Shown here: positions 35,501 through 45,309 of the stretch, one piece after another
Numbering within the stretch: the first letter of the stretch is position 1
How the letters are laid out: each line of letters opens with the position of its first letter
Origin: Apoda limacodes
Lineage: Eukaryota; Arthropoda; Insecta; Lepidoptera; Limacodidae
Direction: 5' to 3'
Assembly (NCBI GenBank): GCA_946406115.1
Contig: OX291557.1
Span: 11,068,501 to 11,132,500 of the forward strand
Length of the DNA: 64,000 nucleotides
Position numbers and translations under genes: made by a program
The notes under the pieces: model-generated
Databases searched by the model: none
Told to the model about the DNA's origin: nothing
What the model saw: the letters and a program-made list of their open reading frames with translations, nothing else

Positions 35501-38500
35501 TGTGTATGTGAAGATAAATTTATGAGTATTTTGTTTGCAGCAAAGACGTGTACGATCGTCCCGTGAAGTGATCGTGCAGCGAGCCGAAGTTGAGAGACGG
35601 GAAGGTCGTGAGGGACGAGGGAGGGAGCGAGAGGGTCGAGATGGAAGAGAAGGACGAGACGGCAGAGAGGAACGAGATGGAAGAGAGGGACGAGAGGGGC
35701 GGGGAGGACGTGAGGGAAGAGAAGGACGGGAGATGCGGGATGGACGACCGGACGAGTGGGCCGATCCTTGGATGCGCGGTGACCCTACTGTTAGAAGACG
35801 GCGACCACCTTCATCTGATGATTCTTATTCTTCCTCTAGGTATGTTTCAAACACAGTAAAAAAGTTAATTCGTTAAGGTGAAATGGAAATTTTAATACAA
35901 ACTTTATAGTAAAACCTTCATGACACTTATCCTCGACGGGGTGGTCAAAGATGTTACGAACGTATATGCCTCTAACATTCATATTTTACCAATTATATTT
36001 CGTCCCACAGACGTAACTGGTACGGCCTAACGCCGGGTACAAACTAGACTTGGCACAAACTTTACAATTAACCAATTGTAGCAATATTGTTTGCCCCATA
36101 CCGGTAATCAAACCCGAGACATTTGACATGACCGCCGCACTCGGTCCGTCATTGATTGGAATATTTATACCATACCATATATTATTAAACAATAATATGC
36201 AATTATAATTTTTGATAATGCAATTAAAATAGTTACATGAATCATGATTTCGTTATTGATGATAAAAACTGGTTATTTAATGATTTACTAGAACACTTTT
36301 TTCTGCGCCTTAATTGATAAATAACACATTTAAATTAGCGTAATTATGTACAGTTAATAAAATTATGAAGTTTGTTTGGACAAAAGTTGAATTAGTTTCA
36401 CCTTAACTATCAAGACTGGGTTGGGTCGCCTTATGTAATATGACTTTACCTATTGAGGTCATATGCCCACGATATATTTCTTTTTGCGAGACGATATAAA
36501 TCCTTCTGTACCAGCCTTTATACATCCCTACTGTTTGGACACGGTCTACCCTCACCTTGGGCGAAGGCAATTTGGGCCATAGTCCAATACGCATGCTCAG
36601 GGAGGATTGTGGACTTCACACACTATATTTTTTTAAATGGTAAATGCCCATTTAGCACAATGAAGCTGTAAAGAAGTTAAATATCAGCATTTATGTATTT
36701 AAAAAGATAATGCAGAAAAAATATTTCCACAGATCATATAACTTTTTTTTAGTCCACAAATTATACAGCATGGGGCTCTCAAATGACTAATGACTAATTT
36801 GCTGATTAAACGCTGTTATAGGGCTGACTTTTTACAGCTCAAAATCAGTTTTAGCAGAGAAAATTTGCATTGCCCGAATGCACAGGTAAAGAGTAATATA
36901 ATATTATGGCCGAGGTACACTAGAAAATCTAGTAACTACAATGAGGGAGTAATTATTATTTATTTAGTAACTATACGTCAAAATTCTTATATTACCCAAT
37001 AGGTAGTGTAAAATATTAAATCTAATATTTTTCAGCCATAGGAGTATAAAAAACTGCTTCATTTTACATAACACAATAAACAAAGGCTGTACTAAATTTC
37101 ATTGACAAACCCATATACCGCTGGTATTAGTAGAGCATGAATGTACACCATTACACAAATTATACTCAATTAAGCTTTAATCATTTTTCAACCTCTTAAG
37201 CCTTGTCTCTTACGGCACTAAAAGCTGTTAAAGAAACTGTACAAGGGAGTACATTAGAATGTTAGAACTTATATCTTCTTTACGAATTCTAAAAGGGCTT
37301 TATGTAGGTTTATACTGCGCATACTATTGATAGTGCTGCTAAACAAAATTTGGTATTAGAACTTGCAGCTGAAAATGAGTGATTCGTTTCTTATACTGCA
37401 TTTGTGCTACTTGGGTGGTTGAGTATTTAGTTTAGGACCTATGTACATCTGGCAGCGGAATGACGTAAGGTAACAAATCGCGTTCTGGTGCCAATCCTAA
37501 CCTAAGCAAAGCTTGTATAGTGTAGGTACGAGATGACTAGTATAAGTACTAGTATATCTTCTACACTAATATATAAAGGAGATATAGGATATTGCAAGTT
37601 TGTTTATTTGCGGAGGGTAATCTCCGGTACTACTGCACCTATTGAAAATTCTTTCACTATTTGAAAGGTACATTATTCCAGATGGACAAAGGCTATATAT
37701 TATATATAACAACGGTCACTATATATAATACTATAATATATAACAAAGGTCACTATATATAATACTATAATATATAACAAAGGTCACTATAGTGACAACG
37801 TTTGCCGGATCAGCTAGTATATTATTAAAATATGCCTACACATATTATACACAAACACCCAGACTCAAGACAAACACAAATGTTCATCTCGAATTCTGGT
37901 CCTGTGCGGGGATCGAACCCACGCCGTCGATTCAGCAGGCAGGATCACTTGCAACTGAGCCACCAAGGCAGTTAGAGCAGATTCATAGATATAAAGCCCT
38001 GTTTTTTACTATTGAGAATTGAACTCAACCTTCAGATCATGGAGCTGTTCGAAAATGAACTGCTACAGCAATGGTTTCTTGCTGTCTTATTAAATTTCGT
38101 CTGGAGTTCCTACCAACCAATCAAACTCATAGTCATCTTTAGATGTTTTGATAATTTATTAAAAATAAATAAAACTCTTTTCTTGGCACATATTTTATCC
38201 AGAAACTTGGAAAAAAATTGGCCACTTAGAAATCTGGATAAGATTTGCCTCTCAGAAGCTTTCAATGTTTTGATACTGATTAAAAAAAAATGAAGTCTAT
38301 TTTAGGGACAAATTTTATCCAGAAACTTGGATAAGATTTGCCCCTTTTAGCTTAGTTCCAAGGGTTACTAAATTTAAATGAGACAAAATTATTAAATTTC
38401 TAAAATTTCTCCTGCGCTTTTTCCTCCCCCCCATTGGGTCTTGCTTTCATAACTAAAACGACTCGGTGTTTTGGTGTTCTTTTCGACAACTCATCACCTC

Positions 38501-41500
38501 CATTAACATCTGCATGCAAACTTATCATTATTGGGATTTGCTTTTGACGTGATTGTGTGGATACTTGTGTGATGATTGGTTGTTTGCATGTGTGTTCCCA
38601 TCTTTCCCAATTTCCCCCTTCCTTCCTCATACGGCGTCCTGCTGAACCCTTAGCTCTTCAAATTTCAGTTCCCGAAGTTCGAGGTCTCCAGGTGCACGAA
38701 GAAAGCGGAGGCCGTCTTCATCCTCAAGACAAAGGTAAAATACATATGACATAAGTTTTAAATTGTAATATCTGGTGTGAATTCAACCTACCTTTATTTC
38801 TAACATATAGTCTATAATGTTTACTACCAGCATTGCTTTATGCACTTAAAGTTTATTTTGGAAAGTCTATTTTATGGGTCATGTCCTGTCTTAACATTTT
38901 TGTTTTTATTTGTTGTTTAGCTGTATGAAAGAAATACACTAGAGAGAAAAAGCATACAATCTACTAAATTCATAATTAACTTATTAAAAAACGTGTATAT
39001 TATTGTCATGTGTTTTTGCAGCTTTAGAATGCATATTTTATGTCTCGTGTCATTTTGCAGAGAAATGTACAGACTGTTAAAAATCGTCGGTGCAGTCGAT
39101 TTATTAGTCCACACTAATATTATAAAAGTAAAAGTACCTCTGTTACCTCTTCACGCATAAATCACTGTACTGGTTAAGATAAAAATTGGCATGGAGATAG
39201 TTTGAGTCCTGTGGCTACTTATAAACGTCAAGTGTGAGTTGGTTTTTTTCAATAATTGAGGAGTGCCGTTGAAATCCTACACCTATAACTGAATTTAGTT
39301 TTTCGGGTGGAACCGCGAGCAAAAGCTAGTGTTTTTTTTTATTTTTACATGACTTATTTGTTTTAAATTACCCCGTATGTCGTCCCGTTGGAGGTCACTA
39401 TAATAATTAAAAAAAAATCATTATATGCTCAGTACCTACTGACTTAGTCGTTATAGTTTGTCTTGGCCAATATATCTATATTTGGTCGAACATTCTAACA
39501 CTTATTTTTCTTAAGATGGTAATTTACGACGTATGGCACATATATGAACCAACCTTAGTCCAGAAACCCTGCATCAGAAGCAGGGTTGCGGCGCTGGGTT
39601 TACCACCTGTCACGCAAGACTAAAGTTTTGGGGAAAGCCGCTGTCTCCCACATTATGATGTGCGCGTGTTAGCTATTACTTACAAATATTTATAATTTTT
39701 CTGACCGTAATTATTATAAATCTGCTGTCCTATCATAGTAATTTTAATTTCTGTCAATGAAATCAAAATACATCTGTAAAAACTCAAAAGCAGTCGTTTA
39801 ATGTAATTAAAGACGTGTGCTCAGGCTGTCACCGTCGGCGATAGTTCGGGAGCGTCGGCTTGCGACGGCGAGGGCGACCGCCATGAATCCCCCCGCCCCG
39901 CGTCGTCGGGCCCCCTCCCCCACCGCAGCGCGACAACTCTCCGCCAATCCGCCGGCGCCTGCGTCGCACCGGCATAAGGTAAAACACTATGTTAACAAAT
40001 AAAAAATGTCTTTTTTTTAAGCAAATGATTTTATGATGACAAATTTTTTTTATGTAACCTGTTAAAGATGGTTAAAGGAAAAATGTTTGGAAAAAAAAAT
40101 TACCGATTCAATTCCAAAACAAAATAGATGTAGATAGAATAAGTCTCAACTAGCACATTGGTGTTTACTGCAGCTTATTTTACAGGTTTGAATGCTAGTG
40201 TAGCTCTCCAATGGTTTTAATAGCAGAGGTTTAGCAGGGTTAACAAGCTATACTAAATGCTTCAAGAAGACTTTAGTTAGTTATTCTATATTTGGTGGTA
40301 AAAAATATTCCTTTAGGATAAATGATATCTGAATTGAAAAAAATGATGATGTTCACACGGAACATATTTTTACCAACGGAACCTGGGCAAATTGATTGAT
40401 GAACATAAAAATAATCTTTCTAACGCTAAATTCGGCTTGCGGCGCAGGATTTCTGCGGCAACTCCTTTAATAATGGGAAAGTTTGCATTAGCAAGCTAAA
40501 ACTGTAGATATATTTCGCCTACATGAAATAAGGCGGTTGTCACATTGCTCCAGAAACCTCTTCGGTCCGCGGTGCTGCGGTTTTTTACTTTGTGCGACGA
40601 ACGAGCGGAGAAAACCACAGCACCGCACACACCGGAGCGCTTTTTTGGAGCAGTGTGACAACCGCTTTAGGATATATTTAATCTTGTGGAAAATTTAAAT
40701 TTTCTGGAATAAAAAGTAGCTTTCTCCGTCTCCTTGATTATTTCTGCGCCAAATTACAGCTCAATTGATTACTTCGTTACTAGGAAGATAAACACAAACA
40801 AGCAAATTCTCTTCCGTATTTATAATATTAGTATGGAATCTTTTTTATTTTTTATTACTTTAATTTTTGGTTTCAAATCAACTTCTACACAAATATTTCC
40901 AAATTTTAGTTTTGTTACTCAATCTGTTTAGGAACTCGTCATTAGTAGGTAATTTACGGACTGACGAAACCGTAAAAACTACAAAGTAGTACAATCAAGT
41001 TTAAAATGTAAATAAGTAATAATATAAAAATTTTGTACCTATCATCTTTATATTTATGTACTAGTGATAGTACATATATACATCTACATATACATCGCAA
41101 CTTCACGATTTGATATACTTACATTGTACATTGGTATATTGTACATTGTGTAATGACGCCTAGCTTCCTCTCAATCAGTGTTCACTCAAAGGAGGGTTTG
41201 GAAACTAAAAACGTAAAAAAAGAGCGCATTTCCTCCTTAGCCCCAACATGACTGTGTGTTCCATGCTCCATCCGTAGTTTGTATTTATAATTTCTATTTC
41301 CTCCTATTTGGCACAACAATATACAGGTGTTGGGACGCAGGAGCATTACACGTATCAAGGTCCATAGATTTTTGCCTTTTCTCCTTTCCTGTAATTACAG
41401 TGTCGCAGAACACACATAGGTTTGCATTTATATAATATTGGATGATTTTTAAAATAGGTTAAATATTAAAAAAAAAATCTTTCATTTTTTATTTCAGAGT

Positions 41501-44500
41501 GAAGTGGATGCTTATGGCCGCAGTAAAACTTCTAATCGCAATAGAGATAGAAATAGATATTCATCGTCTTCTGGATCAGGTATGCTATGTAATTTATTGT
41601 ACAGGAAACATACTAAAAACAGCTTAACTGTACTTTAATTTAAAAATTGAGCACATAAATAGAAATAGAAAACATGTGCAGTCAACTGATTTGATTTCAA
41701 ATAATAAATTTCAATATTGTATCCATAGTGAAAATGTGATCTTACAATGGTAGCGGTCCGTTAGAAACCACGGCTTAAGTTGGATTAAGTTGGTTTTTAC
41801 CATATGGAATCAAGTGGACCGGTGATCAAAATTTGACTTTGACAGCTGTAGTACAAATTACGAAAAATACAAAAATACCATGCTATGACATGTGGTTGTT
41901 TGTAGTGAGTTGGTTAAAGTTGGATTATTTTAGATTGAAGTTCATTAACCGTGGTTGTTACGTCATTTGGTTATCTGTGTTCGAATATGGTCGTTGTTTA
42001 TCGTACCGGGAGCGCACTCATTATCAAAATGTCATAACTTTTATTTGCGTCATTCAAGATCTTCTGTTATAAATAAATAAATCGAACTGTGACAAAGTAC
42101 TTACAGTGTCCCAGAAATCGGCTTGTTAGCATCCATCTTTGTTCATTATTTAGCAAATGTGATACCATCATTACCTAATCTGTTACAGAGTCTTCATCAT
42201 CGTCAAGCGAGTCCGAGAGTGAGTCGAGGTCGTCTTCTTCATCGGGCAGTTCGGGTGCAAGACGGGCGCGGCACGCACGCCTACTCAATGCCGCTGCTAG
42301 ACCTAGGTATCTACCGGATCTACCGGTATTTAACAGTTTTACAGTACTATATCACAATGAACGTCCCTCTTAGTTTTCGGTAGATTTCTTGGACGGGGCC
42401 ATTCATTAATTACTCAAATTTCCATAATACCTCACTTCCTATTGATCTAATTTTTGTATGATTGTATTGTATATTTTGATGATTTGTATGTTGCTTGTCA
42501 CTACGATCCCATGTGTTTACAATTCTGGATGTCAATATCTAATTTTTATTTATTTTACTATTTTCTCTGCGAAAATTGACCTAGAATTTTTCATGCACCA
42601 GGGCGTGTCTCAGGTGTTGTTTTACCAACTTTTATTAGGCGACAGAAATTTAGTTATGTACTTTCTATTAAATTGATTTTTGTTACTTTACAGGTTGAAT
42701 GCTAAAGCTGGCGCTGGTTTAGCGACGACAGTGTCGGCAGTGTCTAGTAAAAAGGAAGCAATGCACGAAAAAGGTAAAAAAAACTAACTTCATTGTAGTA
42801 TTTCTACTAAAAAAAACAAAAACAGTCCATTATTTTAGCGGTGAGATGGGGGGTAAAACACTTAATTTATGGCAATTCGGAAGAAGTTGTACGTCACTTC
42901 GCCAAGTCTAGACCATAGATATAGACTACTTTATCAGCGTTCCATCAAACTCGATGTCTGTATGCTTAGACTGTGGCAAAAGGTCAAGTTTAAGTCAGTA
43001 GTGCCTGCCGCAATCTTCATTTTATAGAATGAAATCTTCAAAAGTAAAATTATTCTGTATTTAAAAAAATATCCAGATGTTTTGATTGTTTTTGTTTTCT
43101 GTTAGAAGTATCCAGTAAGAAAAGATCTGCGACATCACCAGTGGGCGGGCCCCCAGGAAAGAAGTCCGTCTCTAGGAGGGAAGAATTACTTAAACAATTA
43201 AAGGCTGTCGAAGACGCTATAGCTAGAAAACGGTCAAAGATCTAAGTAACTAGACTAATTAAGCCTGTCTCATAGGCTATATAGTTTTTATTTGACCTCT
43301 TGATATTACTTATATTAATGTGAAAGCAGAAAGTACCGTTTGTCTAACGACTTGAACGGAGAAGATTCTAGATGTTCTTATGTGGCTTGATATGCAGTGA
43401 ACGTCCATTCACCCACTGGCCGAGCCCCGCATAGTATCCTATGCCCATGGGAACTCTTGATCTGGATTAAAAAATATCCTACATATAATTTCCGTGGAAA
43501 CTCTATCGGAATAAAAAATATTCTATGATGATGATCTATCATGGTCTATCTGTATGCTTAATTTCATCCAAATTAATTCAGATTTTTAAGTTCATGGAAT
43601 ACAAATATATTTGTAAACTCGCATTTTTATATTTAATGTGATTATTAGCGATTCGGTAAGATAAAAAAGATCTCGTAAGATTAATATCTTTTTGAGTGGC
43701 AAATGGAACGGACGAGTACTGTACACTAAAGAAATAACAGTTACACAAACTGGATAATATTATCTATGCTCTCAAATATTAATTGCATACAATATATGAT
43801 TAATTCATTATTATTTTCCTTTGCAAAATCTTAAAAGAAAACAACATAAGCTGGTTAAATTAATTTATTCAAGCGTGATATGGCGCCGCGTAACCAACCG
43901 CTATACTTTTTATTTGGTTGGCTTATAAAGTTTGTTTCACAGCACGAGAAAGTTGCTTTGACTACTTTTTTATATTTGAACTCGTGAATCGGTCTAGCCA
44001 CACTAATGTTATGCAAAAACAGTTAACCGAAAAAGATGCATGCATCTCTTCTAAAATCTCTTCTTATTACATTAAGTCCAATGTTCTTTTGTATGTGCCT
44101 TGAACAGTAGTAAATAGTTACGCAGTAACACTTGTCTTGCCCCCTTATTCAAGTCAGTAAAAACCATCTGGTTCGCAATCCAAAAAAAACCATCACAATG
44201 CATGTCAGTCATCTCGGAACCAGATGGTTTTTACTGATTTGAATAAGGGGGCTGAGCGGGTCACATTTTAAGTGGTGCTGTAATACATTGTTAATACTTC
44301 AAATCCCTTTGTAACACAAACTTTGGGACTACACAAAATTTTATACACATATGACTGTCGCATTTTTTACCTTGATTTTGTAATATATATATAACTAGTA
44401 CCTAGTTTCATACATATAAACCCATATATTTTGACCTGTACAATAGTTTTTTTTGGTATCTATCCATTCCTGGATATAAGTAAAATTTCTTTAAGGCAAT

Positions 44501-45290
44501 GCTTCAGAATGCCATGTGTGCAAGTGATTTTGGAAAGCCCAACTCTGGGAAATTATTCAACCTTTAAGATCAATTATTGAACTGCTGGTAGATATGGTTG
44601 ACTTTTTACTCTGGCCAGTATAAAAATTAACTGTTGAACACTTGTTCTAAAACACTTTATATGTCATCTTTGAGGAGAATTACTTGACAGAGTATAAGTG
44701 AAATAACGTAGCACTAGTAAATTTAAATGTTTTTTCACCTTTTGAAACAACACTGGCAAGGATCTAACAAGGTTAAAGTTTATTTTTATGTTGGCAAGTG
44801 TTGCAGTCTTAATATTTTTTTCAAATCCTTATTTTTATTATTAAGAAAGTCCAAAACACAGATGGCTATAATTATTTTTAAATAAACGTTAAAACACACA
44901 AAATGTCTGTCAACAAATTGTCAATGAATTTAATCTAATTTGAGTTAATTCTGTAACGTGATTTAAGAGGCCAATATGTTATTTGCATTTCGATATTTGT
45001 CACCGTCACAAATATCTTAGGATATGAATGTGTGCATCTATATCAGCTTTGTGATTATGACGGGTATTAATTAAATATTGACTAAAGAAATATCTGTAAA
45101 TGATCAGATATTTGGTGTATGAGTCTCTCATCTCTGACATCTGGTTATGTATGGGAGACGTGGAGTTTTACAATTTCTGCGTGTGTACAAAACAATGAAT
45201 CATTTGTTTTTTTTTTACTATGTATAACCTAGTTACGTAGACGATGATTATGTAAGATAGTAAAATAAAAAGTTATTTTGTAACAGAATT
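20900..45290 (+). CDS. ZC3H18: ZC3H18 gene: CCCH zinc-finger adaptor of nuclear RNA decay (CDS 25,566-43,245)
   Basis: Ortholog of ZC3H18/NHN1, which in other animals bridges the cap-binding CBC-ARS2 complex to the NEXT-exosome pathway in the nucleus. Coding exons: 25566-26307, 27018-27175, 28279-28404, 29841-29976, 30128-30275, 30380-30530, 32211-32422, 34495-34660, 35541-35839, 38669-38734, 39825-39978, 41498-41579, 42189-42306, 42694-42773, 43106-43245. They sum to 926 codons including stop; all joins are GT/AG with matching phase. Order: Ser/Arg and Ser-Pro-rich N-terminus (1-250), acidic region, one CCCH finger (C422, C430, C436, H440), 'PPESAWERGLRTAKE', 'DFEEKKLHLSVGG', Arg/Glu/Gly-rich region, Arg/Ser-rich region, and a C-terminus 'RREELLKQLKAVEDAIARKR' nearly as in vertebrates. 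The transcript ends are inferred from a candidate first exon and a poly(A) signal. Confidence 0.92.
22655..23425 (+). repeat. Dispersed repeat ending in 'gactcgcacttggcc', in ZC3H18 intron 1
   Basis: Contains 'gtccgtccgtctgtcaagac', 'cctttttctcaggaacgcgt' and 'cctagaatcatgaa', partly duplicated inside (22,700 and 22,990; 22,890 and 23,180), and ends 'gcgagtctgactcgcacttg' gcc plus a T run. The same end occurs near 61,110-61,155. Confidence 0.7.
23519..23650 (+). repeat. Poly-T run and 'ataccactaaggtggcaaac' repeat
   Basis: 42 consecutive T, then 'ataccactaaggtggcaaac' and 'ccgcctgatggtaagcggtc' accgtagcc. The repeat recurs in the window in both orientations. Confidence 0.75.
24430..24730 (+). 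repeat. SINE with B box and shared 3' body
   Basis: B box GGTTCGAACCC at 24473-24483. The body reads 'gtgaagtccacaatccgcac', 'gtggactatggccc', 'gtaggccgtgccccagcagt' and ends 'tatgaaggctggcaag'. A related copy is at 36,490-36,640 on the other strand. Confidence 0.75.
25564..26307 (+). CDS. ZC3H18: ZC3H18 first coding exon, Ser/Pro and Ser/Arg rich
   Basis: Begins with ATG at 25566 after a strong acceptor and encodes about 247 residues: 'MDSEDSHDAGDAQ', a long serine run, RSRRSSSS, then more than 20 'SP' dipeptides, many in 'KSP' or 'ASP' context, ending 'RSRSRSESSQSSRSSEE'. This is a disordered, phosphorylation-prone N-terminus as in other ZC3H18 proteins. Two other frames over the same bases are open by composition only. 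Confidence 0.9.
26614..26653. repeat. Perfect 17-bp hairpin in ZC3H18 intron
   Basis: TTTCTATAGTATTCTCA and its exact reverse complement are separated by six bases (gaccga). Confidence 0.9.
27018..28404 (+). CDS. ZC3H18: ZC3H18 exons 27018-27175 and 28279-28404, acidic linker
   Basis: The first part encodes 'GEMESDQDDKKSNSN' through 'HEDLSDVSDLDSLGQDE', the second 'PRSPPASPEVKQEPTVNG' to 'KIEPPKMEK'. Both joins are phase-correct (phase 1 in, phase 0 out). The intron between them holds a copy of a dispersed repeat. The residues are acidic and serine-rich with no folded domain visible. Confidence 0.85.
27590..27985 (+). repeat. Dispersed repeat, copy 2, in ZC3H18 intron
   Basis: 'tttttatttgaaagagtatg', 'cgccttttatggtgatgatt' and 'ctttttgaagccggtttg' line up with 385-970. 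Several short open frames here are not genes. Confidence 0.65.
28747..28857 (+). other. Exon-like segment: possible alternative last exon of ZC3H18
   Basis: A long pyrimidine tract and TTTATTCAG precede 36 sense codons and TAA, in phase 0 with the preceding exon ('MEK'). The translation begins 'KRSKRPQALKLAFNSMQWDE' and ends 'IHKDNKA'. Joining here would skip the zinc finger. No donor is needed because it carries a stop; an AATAAA lies near 29,284. The peptide is not recognised. Confidence 0.35.
29841..30530 (+). CDS. ZC3H18: ZC3H18 exons 29841-29976, 30128-30275, 30380-30530: acidic segment and CCCH finger
   Basis: The first exon encodes an acidic stretch ('LDFEAEEGECIE'). The second and third split the zinc finger between its third Cys and the His: 'CRFFSRGACIWGVSCRFLH', spacing C-x7-C-x5-C-x3-H, followed by 'PGVTDKGNYNMFEVIRG' and 'PPESAWERGLRTAKE'. 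Spacing and flanks match the single finger of ZC3H18. This is the most conserved part of the protein with the C-terminus. Confidence 0.93.
31471..31813. mobile_element. piggyBac-like MITE with TTAA at both ends, in ZC3H18 intron
   Basis: Left end TTAAGAGGATACGATTCGC and right end (reversed) TTAAGGGAATAAGATTCGC are imperfect inverted repeats continuing for about 45 bp ('CTTCATACAAA'). TTAA at both borders fits piggyBac target duplication. Two related copies lie at 61640-62022 and 62306. Confidence 0.65.
32211..35839 (+). CDS. ZC3H18: ZC3H18 exons 32211-32422, 34495-34660, 35541-35839: conserved strand and Arg/Glu-rich region
   Basis: The first exon carries 'NKRKEQDMDFEEKKLHLSV', conserved just after the finger region. 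The second is Arg/Tyr/Glu-rich (repeated 'YERER'). The third is nearly all 'GREGR/GRDGRE' units from a purine-rich run at about 35,600-35,735, then 'DEWADPWMRGDPT'. Vertebrate ZC3H18 has a similar RE-rich segment in the same place. Acceptors TTCTTCAG, ATTTTCAG, TTTGCAG and donors are all canonical. Confidence 0.88.
34038..34270 (+). repeat. 'ataccactaaggttgccaac' repeat, long copy in ZC3H18 intron
   Basis: 'ataccactaaggttgccaac', 'gtaagcggttaccgcagcc', 'ttgcaacaccaggggcataa' and 'gaagaaccccatactgttg' extend the family beyond the copy at 23519. Confidence 0.7.
36490..36640 (-). repeat. SINE 3' body, same family as 24430
   Basis: On the minus strand 'gtgaagtccacaatcctccc', 'tggactatggcccaaat', 'gggtagaccgtgtcc' and 'tataaaggctgg' match the 24430 copy. 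Lies in a ZC3H18 intron. Confidence 0.7.
37559..37818 (+). mobile_element. Helitron-like nonautonomous element with internal minisatellite
   Basis: Starts TCTACACTAATATATAAAGG and ends 'ggatcagCTAGT'. Its middle is a tandem array (37,690-37,795) built on 'ggtcactatatataatact'. Lies in ZC3H18 intron, next to a tRNA-derived SINE. Confidence 0.6.
37690..37795 (+). repeat. Minisatellite, about 43-bp unit, 2-3 copies
   Basis: Repeats 'ggtcactatatataatacta' and 'taatatataacaaa' in tandem; the last unit reads 'ggtcactatagtgac'. Confidence 0.8.
37836..37975 (-). repeat. tRNA-derived SINE
   Basis: On the minus strand, box A TGGCTCAGTTGC (37951-37962) and box B GGGTTCGATCCC (about 37908-37920) are spaced as in a tRNA promoter; the body continues into 'gtctgggtgtttgtgtata'. 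There is no acceptor stem closing a real tRNA. Confidence 0.8.
38669..43245 (+). CDS. ZC3H18: ZC3H18 C-terminal exons (six): Arg/Ser-rich tail and conserved end
   Basis: Exons 38669-38734, 39825-39978, 41498-41579, 42189-42306, 42694-42773 and 43106-43245 encode an Arg/Ser-rich region ('RSPGARRKRRPSSSSRQR', 'RRRAPSPTA', 'ESSSSSSESESESRSSSSS') and finish with 'RREELLKQLKAVEDAIARKR' SKI and TAA at 43243-43245. The last block is the signature C-terminal helix of ZC3H18. The exon at 39825 is unusually GC-rich relative to its surroundings. Confidence 0.9.
39108..39330 (+). mobile_element. Helitron-like nonautonomous element, in ZC3H18 intron
   Basis: Starts TCCACACTAATATTATAAAA and ends AAAAGCTAGT; a 5' TC and 3' CTAGT (CTRRT) are Helitron marks, and similar copies occur in this window. 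Contains the phrase 'ggcatggagatagtttgagtcc' shared with the copy ending at 4554. Confidence 0.65.
40531..40667. mobile_element. Palindromic MITE with TA target site, in ZC3H18 intron
   Basis: AGGCGGTTGTCACA at the left and TGTGACAACCGCTT at the right are inverted, flanked by TA on both sides as for Tc1/mariner insertions. The pairing continues inwards (GGTGCTGCGGTTTT with AAAACCACAGCACC), so the 137-bp element is a near-complete palindrome. Confidence 0.75.
44140..44251. mobile_element. Foldback MITE in the ZC3H18 3' UTR
   Basis: The arms 44140-44174 (CCCCCTTATTCAAGTCAG...) and 44217-44251 are 35 bp long and complementary with one mismatch, separated by 42 bp. No ORF. If transcribed it would form a long RNA hairpin. 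Confidence 0.8.
45264..45269 (+). terminator. ZC3H18: Candidate poly(A) signal of ZC3H18
   Basis: AATAAA followed by a T-rich stretch, on the plus strand just before the POP1 3' end. It is the last plus-strand signal before the convergent gene. Confidence 0.45.
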
Positions 45291-45295
45291 TTTGT

Positions 45296-45301
45296 TTTAT
45301 T
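45296..45301 (-). terminator. POP1: Poly(A) signal of POP1
   Basis: On the minus strand AATAAA lies only nine bases past the POP1 stop codon (TAA at 45312-45310), followed by an AT-rich stretch. This implies a very short 3' UTR. Confidence 0.65.
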
Positions 45302-45309
45302 AGTCAAGT

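Larger units (their letters stand above)
43246..45290 (+). other. ZC3H18: Probable 3' UTR of ZC3H18
   Basis: About 2 kb of AT-rich sequence with no convincing gene between the ZC3H18 stop and the AATAAA at 45264. It contains a foldback MITE at 44140-44251. An earlier poly(A) site is possible (an AATAAA occurs near 44,880), so the UTR length is inferred. Confidence 0.5.

Noticed and set aside
35590..35859. 89-codon second frame over the Gly-Arg-Glu exon
   Set aside because: An effect of the purine-rich repeat; the frame used joins upstream and downstream exons in phase.
37905..37971. Functional tRNA gene
   Set aside because: A and B boxes are present but there is no closing acceptor stem and the sequence continues into a SINE body.
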